Shown in pieces: positions 7,985 to 12,964 of a DNA stretch of 12,964 bases. This DNA comes from Kangiellaceae bacterium. GTDB lineage: Bacteria; Pseudomonadota; Gammaproteobacteria; Enterobacterales; Kangiellaceae. Positions within the stretch are counted from its first letter, which is position 1; the number at the start of each line of letters is the position of its first letter. The position numbers and the translations under genes are program-made. The stretch lies in contig JAUUYO010000077.1 in the NCBI GenBank assembly GCA_030590405.1, positions 1-12,964 of the forward strand, read 5' to 3'. The notes beneath the pieces were generated by a model. It did no database searches, was not told the DNA's origin, and saw nothing but the letters and a program-made list of their open reading frames with translations.

Positions 7985-9850
7985 ATGAAAACACCTCTAA
8001 AACTCGAAAAAACTGACCCGTTTAAGCCAAATTTGATCCGGTTAGCAACGGTCATGTGCCTTAGCGCTTTATCCATCGCCTGCCAACCCAGCCAGGACAA
8101 AAAACAGGCTGCTGAGCCAAAAGCACCTGTGATCACCGCAGCCGATGCCAGGCAATATGTGGCTAACGCCGAAAAATCCTTAAGCGAAGACTACGAAATA
8201 ACTGGCAAAGCTTTTTGGGTGCAAGCTAACTTTATTACCGATGATACCAATGCACTTGCCGCAAAAGCCGGTGAAGAAGCAACCAAAAAAAGTGTGCAAC
8301 TCGCCATTGGCGCACAAAAATTTGACACGATAAAACTCGATTTTGATACTCGTAGAAAACTGGACGCTCTAAAACAAGGCCTGGTACTCCCCGCTCCTTC
8401 TGATGATGCAAAAACAGCAGAGCTATCAAAAATAACCGCTAAACTCGATGCTACCTACGCCAAAGGCTGTACTGAAAATGGCGAATGTTTCACTCTGGGT
8501 AAGCTGACCGACACCTTGGCCAACTCAGATGATGAAAGCGCTCTATTAAATGCCTGGGTTAACTGGCGAAAGGTTTCACCACAAATGAAAACCAGCTATC
8601 AACGTATGGTAGAAATCGCTAATGAAGGCTCAAAAGAGCTAGGTTACACTGACACCGGCGCGTTATGGCGTTCAAAGTACGACATGCCTGCCGACGCTTT
8701 TGCGGCCGATATGGATCGCGTTTGGGGTCAGGTAAAACCTTTGTACGATTCCTTGCAATGCCATGTTAGAGCCAAACTTAATCAAAAATACGGTGACGAT
8801 GTTGTTTCTCTAAGCGAACCAATCCCTGCGCATTTGCTGGGTAATATGTGGGCGCAGAGTTGGGAAAATATCTATGATGACGTTGCTCCAAAAACTGAGA
8901 CTCCAGCGATTGACCTCACAGAAAGATTAAAGGTAAAACAATACAGCGAAATCGAAATGGTTCGCACTGCAGAAAACTTTTTTAAATCACTTGGATTTGA
9001 CCCGCTGCCTGACTCTTTTTGGGAAAAATCACTATTTACCAAACCAAAAGATCGCGATGTGCAATGCCATGCCAGCGCCTGGGATTTGAGCACCACCGAT
9101 TACCGGATTAAAATGTGCATCAAAAAAACCGGCGAAGACTTTTCAGTCATTCATCATGAGTTGGGTCATAATTTTTACCAACGCGCTTACAATCTAAAGC
9201 AGGACTTCTTGTATCGAAGCAGTGCAAACGATGGCTTTCATGAAGCCATTGGCGATACTATTGCGCTTTCAATCACGCCTAAATACTTGAAAGAAATTGG
9301 TTTAATTGATGAAGAACCCGATGCCTCTGGTGATTTGCCATTTTTAATGAAAAAAGCCCTGGAAGGTGTTTCATTCCTACCTTTTGGTCTAATGGTTGAT
9401 AAATGGCGTTGGGGAGTATTTAGCGGTGAAATTCCAACGGATCAGTATAATAAAGGCTGGTGGGATTTACGCGAGAAATATCAAGGCGTTAAAGCACCTG
9501 TTGAAAGAAGCGAAAGCGACTTTGATCCGGGAGCTAAATACCATGTTCCGGGTAATACTCCCTACTCTCGTTATTTCTTAGCTCGTATCTTACAGTTCCA
9601 ATTCCATCGTGAACTTTGTAAAATTTCAGGCAATGAAGGTCCGCTTCACCGTTGTTCAATTTATGGCAATAAAGAAGCTGGCGCCAAATTAAATGCGATG
9701 CTGGAAATGGGTGCAAGCAAGCCATGGCAAGATGCGCTCGAAGCAATGACTGGTCAAAGAGAAATGGATGCTACTGCAATTATTGACTATTTTGCACCGC
9801 TCAAAACCTGGTTAGATGAGCAAAATAAAGAAAGGCAGTGTGGTTGGTAA
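7985..9850 (+). CDS. M2 family peptidyl-dipeptidase A (bacterial ACE homologue), lipoprotein
   Basis: A zinc dipeptidyl carboxypeptidase of the angiotensin-converting-enzyme family, 621 aa from ATG 7985 (623 from ATG 7979). The N-terminus carries a lipoprotein signal with lipobox LSIAC (Cys33). Gln at +2 argues for outer-membrane sorting, with the enzyme in the periplasm. The zinc site is HELGH (His391, Glu392, His395) with the third ligand Glu420 in GFHEAIGD. Other ACE active-site residues are present: Gln291 in NMWAQSW, His362 in CHASAW, and Lys518, His520, Tyr527, Arg529 and Tyr530 in KYHVPGNTPYSRYF. The C-terminal block (LQFQFHRELC, GPLHRCSIYGNKEAG, TGQREM) is also typical, and the length fits a single-domain M2 enzyme with full helical N-terminal lid. 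It should release dipeptides from peptide C-termini, probably for peptide nutrition or turnover; the physiological substrate is not indicated. It stands alone: divergent from the SpvB-RHS gene and followed by a strong terminator. All key residues are intact, so an active enzyme is expected. Confidence 0.95.
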   Translation: MKTPLKLEKTDPFKPNLIRLATVMCLSALSIACQPSQDKKQAAEPKAPVITAADARQYVANAEKSLSEDYEITGKAFWVQANFITDDTNALAAKAGEEATKKSVQLAIGAQKFDTIKLDFDTRRKLDALKQGLVLPAPSDDAKTAELSKITAKLDATYAKGCTENGECFTLGKLTDTLANSDDESALLNAWVNWRKVSPQMKTSYQRMVEIANEGSKELGYTDTGALWRSKYDMPADAFAADMDRVWGQVKPLYDSLQCHVRAKLNQKYGDDVVSLSEPIPAHLLGNMWAQSWENIYDDVAPKTETPAIDLTERLKVKQYSEIEMVRTAENFFKSLGFDPLPDSFWEKSLFTKPKDRDVQCHASAWDLSTTDYRIKMCIKKTGEDFSVIHHELGHNFYQRAYNLKQDFLYRSSANDGFHEAIGDTIALSITPKYLKEIGLIDEEPDASGDLPFLMKKALEGVSFLPFGLMVDKWRWGVFSGEIPTDQYNKGWWDLREKYQGVKAPVERSESDFDPGAKYHVPGNTPYSRYFLARILQFQFHRELCKISGNEGPLHRCSIYGNKEAGAKLNAMLEMGASKPWQDALEAMTGQREMDATAIIDYFAPLKTWLDEQNKERQCGW

Positions 9851-9879
9851 ACCACTAAGAGTTTAGTAAATACTCGATC

Positions 9880-9915
9880 AAAAAAGGGGTTCAACATTGG
9901 TTGAACCCTTTTTTT
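9880..9915. terminator. Bidirectional rho-independent terminator between convergent genes
   Basis: A nine-pair perfect stem, GGGTTCAAC (9887-9895) and GTTGAACCC (9900-9908), encloses a four-base loop. It is flanked by an A-run on the left (9880-9885) and a T-run on the right (9909-9915), so it ends in U's when read from either strand. It starts 30 bases after the M2 peptidase stop and lies 60 bases beyond the stop of the convergent 436-aa gene, serving both. Confidence 0.92.
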
Positions 9916-9974
9916 AGCTCCAGCTTCGCTAATTATTTCACTCGTCACCCGAGACTCACAACTCCTGGCTGCTT

Positions 9975-11285
9975 TTAATACCCATCCGAAAATAACACCA
10001 GTTGAACCCCTTGCATCGACCAAGGTGCCCTGCCCCCTGTAGGGATCGGCATTTGCGCATATTTTAATGAGCCATCTTCATTCTTTTCAGTGTTCAAACA
10101 TTGAACCATAAGATAAGCAAACTCACTGGCATTTACTTCGGTTTTCCAACTACGATAACCGTCTGGCCATTTCAGACTCATTTCTCTTGGTCTTGTTCCG
10201 CCCCATCCTGGAATGGTGCCAAGCGCTTTAAAGCAATCTGGAATGCTGTCATGTCCTGCTTCAACCAATATGAAATCCAGCCGAGATAAGATCGAAGTAG
10301 AAACACGGCTGTTCCAGCAAATCATGGGAGTACGCCCCTCTTTCTTATTCAGCCAATGGGTGGCAAACGACGCCAACAATGACCAACCGCTATTCATTTT
10401 TGCTTTGGATTCAGTATCCTTGTTTATGGCTGAACGAATCACTTCATAAATATTCTGCCAGCTAACATCTTTTTGTGGTACACCCGCCTGCAAAAATATT
10501 TCCTCCGCCATTTTAACGGCCAGCTCTTTGTCTTCATCATCCCACTCTTTGCCATCATCGATTCCCTGAGCTAATAATTGGGCACGATACATTAGCGCAT
10601 CGGCAGAATGGGAAACTTGCATCAAGCCATTTCTTGGTTTTGGCCAAAAGAAATGTTCTAAACGGTCATGCCAGGTGCTCACCGAGTCTTCCACCGCAAC
10701 TCGCTGATACATTGGGGTAAAAACATCTTCATCGATCCAGGCAACCAGCGCTTTGGCATATTCTTCTGGCGTTGCATTTTTATCTGGAACCATTGGCGGA
10801 TAAATATCTTCGCCGATCATGTCGATCCCAGCATCATCAATTATAACAGGATGGCTGCTAGGTGATTCAATATCAGCTTGAATACGGGCTTCAGCATAAG
10901 CTGCAAACATATCCTGTTCTAAAAACGTCAGTGAATCCCAATAATCTAATGCCTGGTCGGTCAACCTCACGCCATATTCTTCGGAATCATCGCTTAGTTT
11001 AGTCTTTCGAATTACATCGGGATTCATTAAAAAGAAAGCTTTATCGACTTGCTCTGTATCTCGAAAAGACCAGGGCACCATTAATCTGGCCGTTACTTCA
11101 ATACTAAAACGCTCCCCACCTTCGAGGATCTGGTACAATTTTAAGTCGCTATGACCAAGGGGCATTTTACCTTTACGCCATTTGTCGTGCTCTCCAAAAC
11201 GCTTAAACCAGACTTTCCACGCACCAATAAATAAAGCTTTAGGAATTTGAAAATGGTCTGCCTGGGGAAAAATCATTTTTTTCAT
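9975..11285 (-). CDS. Conserved-looking protein of unknown function, 436 aa, cytoplasmic
   Basis: I do not recognise the family. The ATG at 11285 is supported by AGGA seven bases upstream (11296-11293). There is no signal peptide or membrane segment, so the product is probably cytoplasmic. It is rich in tryptophan (17 in 436 residues) and strongly acidic in the middle (DDGKEWDDEDKELAV, about 243-257). The N-terminal third (WKVWFKRFGEHDKWRKGK, then an ERFSIEVTARL strand) looks like a folded alpha/beta domain. Residues 205-340 look mostly helical (WHDRLEHFFWPKPRNGL, SADALMYRAQLLAQGI). The C-terminal part has TPMICWNSRVSTSIL (319-333) and GTIPGWGGTRPRE (356-368). The 'NSRVSTSIL' stretch is faintly reminiscent of a D-S-R-V motif in some helix-hairpin-helix glycosylase-like proteins, but that is a weak impression and not an assignment. 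The gene is transcribed alone, convergent with the M2 peptidase and divergent from purB. It looks intact. Confidence 0.85.
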   Translation of the reverse strand: MKKMIFPQADHFQIPKALFIGAWKVWFKRFGEHDKWRKGKMPLGHSDLKLYQILEGGERFSIEVTARLMVPWSFRDTEQVDKAFFLMNPDVIRKTKLSDDSEEYGVRLTDQALDYWDSLTFLEQDMFAAYAEARIQADIESPSSHPVIIDDAGIDMIGEDIYPPMVPDKNATPEEYAKALVAWIDEDVFTPMYQRVAVEDSVSTWHDRLEHFFWPKPRNGLMQVSHSADALMYRAQLLAQGIDDGKEWDDEDKELAVKMAEEIFLQAGVPQKDVSWQNIYEVIRSAINKDTESKAKMNSGWSLLASFATHWLNKKEGRTPMICWNSRVSTSILSRLDFILVEAGHDSIPDCFKALGTIPGWGGTRPREMSLKWPDGYRSWKTEVNASEFAYLMVQCLNTEKNEDGSLKYAQMPIPTGGRAPWSMQGVQLVLFSDGY

Positions 11286-11527
11286 TCGATTATCCTGATC
11301 CTGAGTTTGATTCTATGTAGTTAATATTAAAGATATTTTTAAAAAATTCAATGGTTTTTATCTTTTGATTTAATGTGACTTAAATATAGTACAGACCCTG
11401 GCAAAAGATCACTATTTAAAATCTGCTTATTAGACCCTTTAGCTTATGCCATTTAACCATCAGATAGGGTAAAATGCGCCCTCTATTATTCTAAATTTAT
11501 TAACGACCACTTTTTTGAGGAACTTCC
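11286..11527. promoter_or_regulatory. Divergent promoter region of the 436-aa gene and purB
   Basis: For purB, TAAAAT at 11470-11475 in the context GGGTAAAATGCGCC is a plausible -10 box about 50 bases upstream of the ATG, but no good -35 is seen at 17 bases. TATAGT at 11385-11390 is an alternative -10. For the minus-strand gene, TTGAAT (11351-11346), 17 bases, then AATATT (11328-11323) is a weak candidate in very AT-rich DNA. No PurR-like palindrome was recognised. Confidence 0.35.
11517..11522 (+). promoter_or_regulatory. Ribosome binding site GAGGAA of purB
   Basis: GAGGAA is followed by five bases (CTTCC) and ATG 11528. This is a strong site and fixes the purB start. Confidence 0.8.
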
Positions 11528-12892
11528 ATGGAACTTTCTGCATTAACTGCTATATCTTCGGCTGACGGACGCTATGGGAGTAAAACCAAAGAACTTCGCG
11601 CTATTTTTAGTGAATTTGGGTTAATCAAATACCGGGTGACTGTCGAAGTTCGCTGGTTACAAGCACTAGCCGAATGCGACAAGATTGCCGAAGTGCCTTC
11701 TTTTAGTCAGCCGACTCATCAGTTACTCGATAATATCATTAACCAATTTTCCTTAGGCGATGCTCAGCGAGTTAAAGATATTGAAAGCACCACGAATCAC
11801 GATGTAAAAGCGGTTGAATATTTCCTTAAAGAAAAAACGTCTGAAAGTGCTGAGATCAACGCGGTAAGCGAATTTATCCATTTTGCCTGTACTTCCGAAG
11901 ATATCAACAATTTGTCCTATTCTTTAATGCTTAAAGAAGCCGCCATCGTGATTTGCAACCAACAAGACGAAGTGGTTAATGCGATTGCCGATCTGGCAGG
12001 CGAATTTGCAGAAATCCCGATGATGTCACGCACCCATGGTCAACCGGCTTCACCGACCACTCTGGGTAAAGAAATGGCTAATGTTGTCGCTCGTTTGCAG
12101 CGCCAGCAAGCACAATTTGGCAATGTTCAGCTAATGGGAAAAATCAACGGCGCAGTCGGCAATTATAATGCTCACATCTCTGCTTATCCTGAAATTGATT
12201 GGCCAGCATTTGCTCAAGCTTTTATTGAAGACTTAGGACTCACCTGGAATCCCTACACCACTCAAATTGAACCACATGATTATATTGCCGAATATTTTGA
12301 TGTGATCAGCCGTTTTAATGTTATTTTGATCGATTTTGACCGTGATTTATGGGGCTATATCGCGCTGGGTCATTTCAAACAAAGAACCATCGCCGGTGAA
12401 ATTGGCTCTTCCACCATGCCGCACAAAGTCAACCCAATCGATTTTGAAAACTCAGAAGGTAATTTAGGGATTGCGAATGCGCTGTTTACTCACTTGGGAC
12501 AAAAGCTGCCGATTTCTCGCTGGCAAAGAGATTTAAGTGACTCAACCGCGCTTAGAACCTTAGGCCTGGGGGTTGCCCACTCGCTGATTGCTTACAAAGC
12601 AACATTAAAGGGTATTTCTAAATTACAAGTCAATGAACAGTCACTGGCTGATGAATTAGATGGCAACTGGGAAGTTTTGGCCGAACCAATCCAAACGGTA
12701 ATGCGTCGTTACGGGATCGAAAAGCCCTACGAGAAACTAAAAGAATTAACTCGCGGTAAAAGAGTCGATCAAGCCGGAATGCAAGCTTTCGTTGATCAGT
12801 TAGAATTACCTGAATCTGTCAAGGATTCTCTAAAAGCATTAACTCCTGCTAACTACATTGGTAATGCTATAGAGCAAGCTAAAAGCGTCTGA
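11528..12892 (+). CDS. purB: Adenylosuccinate lyase
   Basis: Catalyses two fumarate-releasing steps in cytosolic purine synthesis: SAICAR to AICAR, and adenylosuccinate to AMP. The 454-aa product is close to the 456 aa of E. coli PurB and aligns with it throughout: MELSALTAISSADGRYGSKT at the start, TNHDVKAVEYFLKEK (His91), FACTSEDINN, SRTHGQPASPTTLGKEMAN with the catalytic His170 (E. coli His171), the flexible-loop signature GSSTMPHKVNP with catalytic Ser294/Ser295, and the C-terminal NWEVLAEPIQTVMRRYGIEK and TPANYIG. It is a member of the fumarase/aspartase superfamily and acts as a homotetramer. In E. coli purB follows hflD; here the upstream neighbour is a divergent unrelated gene, so purB has its own promoter region. 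The stop is TGA. No truncation or missing active-site residue is seen. Confidence 0.98.
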   Translation: MELSALTAISSADGRYGSKTKELRAIFSEFGLIKYRVTVEVRWLQALAECDKIAEVPSFSQPTHQLLDNIINQFSLGDAQRVKDIESTTNHDVKAVEYFLKEKTSESAEINAVSEFIHFACTSEDINNLSYSLMLKEAAIVICNQQDEVVNAIADLAGEFAEIPMMSRTHGQPASPTTLGKEMANVVARLQRQQAQFGNVQLMGKINGAVGNYNAHISAYPEIDWPAFAQAFIEDLGLTWNPYTTQIEPHDYIAEYFDVISRFNVILIDFDRDLWGYIALGHFKQRTIAGEIGSSTMPHKVNPIDFENSEGNLGIANALFTHLGQKLPISRWQRDLSDSTALRTLGLGVAHSLIAYKATLKGISKLQVNEQSLADELDGNWEVLAEPIQTVMRRYGIEKPYEKLKELTRGKRVDQAGMQAFVDQLELPESVKDSLKALTPANYIGNAIEQAKSV

Positions 12893-12907
12893 CTTTTAAG
12901 ATCGGTT

Positions 12908-12934
12908 AAAAGCAAAAACGCCTCTGTGTAGAGG
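12908..12934 (-). terminator. Weak terminator-like hairpin read on the minus strand
   Basis: CCTCT (12921-12925) and AGAGG (12930-12934) form a five-pair stem with a four-base loop. On the minus strand it is followed by CG and a run of five T's, then GCTTTT. On the plus strand no T-run follows, so it does not look like the purB terminator. It might terminate a convergent minus-strand gene lying to the right of the window. Confidence 0.3.
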
Positions 12935-12941
12935 AAACCTT

Positions 12942-12964
12942 GTAGGGGCGCTTTGCAAGCGCCC
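12942..12964 (+). repeat. REP-like palindrome with GTAG head (window edge)
   Basis: GTAG (12942-12945) directly abuts an eight-pair perfect hairpin: GGGCGCTT (12946-12953), loop TGC, AAGCGCCC (12957-12964). A GTAG tetranucleotide at the 5' foot of a hairpin is the recognition hallmark of REP sequences acted on by TnpA-REP (RAYT, Y1) transposases. The G+C-rich stem also contrasts with its AT-rich surroundings, and its place just after a gene is typical. With only one copy in the window, the REP identity is inferred. The window ends exactly at the end of the stem, so a T-run that would make it the purB terminator cannot be ruled out. Confidence 0.5.

Overview
The window is AT-rich bacterial chromosome that reads like a marine or free-living gammaproteobacterium. 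The best anchor is purB, whose product matches the Escherichia coli-type adenylosuccinate lyase almost end to end. It is accompanied by a bacterial M2 (angiotensin-converting-enzyme-type) lipoprotein peptidase and a giant secreted SpvB/FG-GAP/RHS protein. A Kangiella/Aliikangiella-like relative is possible, but that is only an impression from gene content and base composition.

Layout. Positions 1-7330 (minus strand) hold one very large secreted protein of the insecticidal-toxin B/C type: Sec signal peptide, Ig-like and FG-GAP repeats, SpvB domain, six more FG-GAP repeats, a TcdB-middle-like region, then RHS/YD repeats, the RHS core and the first ~63 residues of a variable C-terminal tip, cut off by the left window edge. 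The reading frame is continuous from 7330 to 1 except for a single in-frame TAA at 3089-3091. That stop divides it into a 1413-residue TcB-like half and a >1000-residue TcC-like half. I checked the frame codon by codon: no frameshift and no second stop lies downstream. Positions 7331-7984 are a divergent intergenic region with candidate promoters on both strands. Positions 7985-9850 (plus) encode the M2 peptidyl-dipeptidase lipoprotein. A strong bidirectional terminator (9880-9915) separates it from a convergent gene of unknown function (9975-11285, minus, 436 aa). Positions 11528-12892 (plus) are purB. At the right edge is a GTAG-headed hairpin (12942-12964) that looks like a REP (repetitive extragenic palindrome).

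The genes do not form one pathway. purB is housekeeping; the M2 peptidase is an envelope peptide-degrading enzyme; the 436-aa protein is probably cytoplasmic and unassigned; the SpvB-RHS locus is an accessory polymorphic-toxin-like module. No transposase, integrase, CRISPR array, tRNA or rRNA is visible. The point most worth checking is the lone stop codon in the SpvB-RHS reading frame: recent nonsense mutation, sequencing error, or a split into TcB-like and TcC-like polypeptides.
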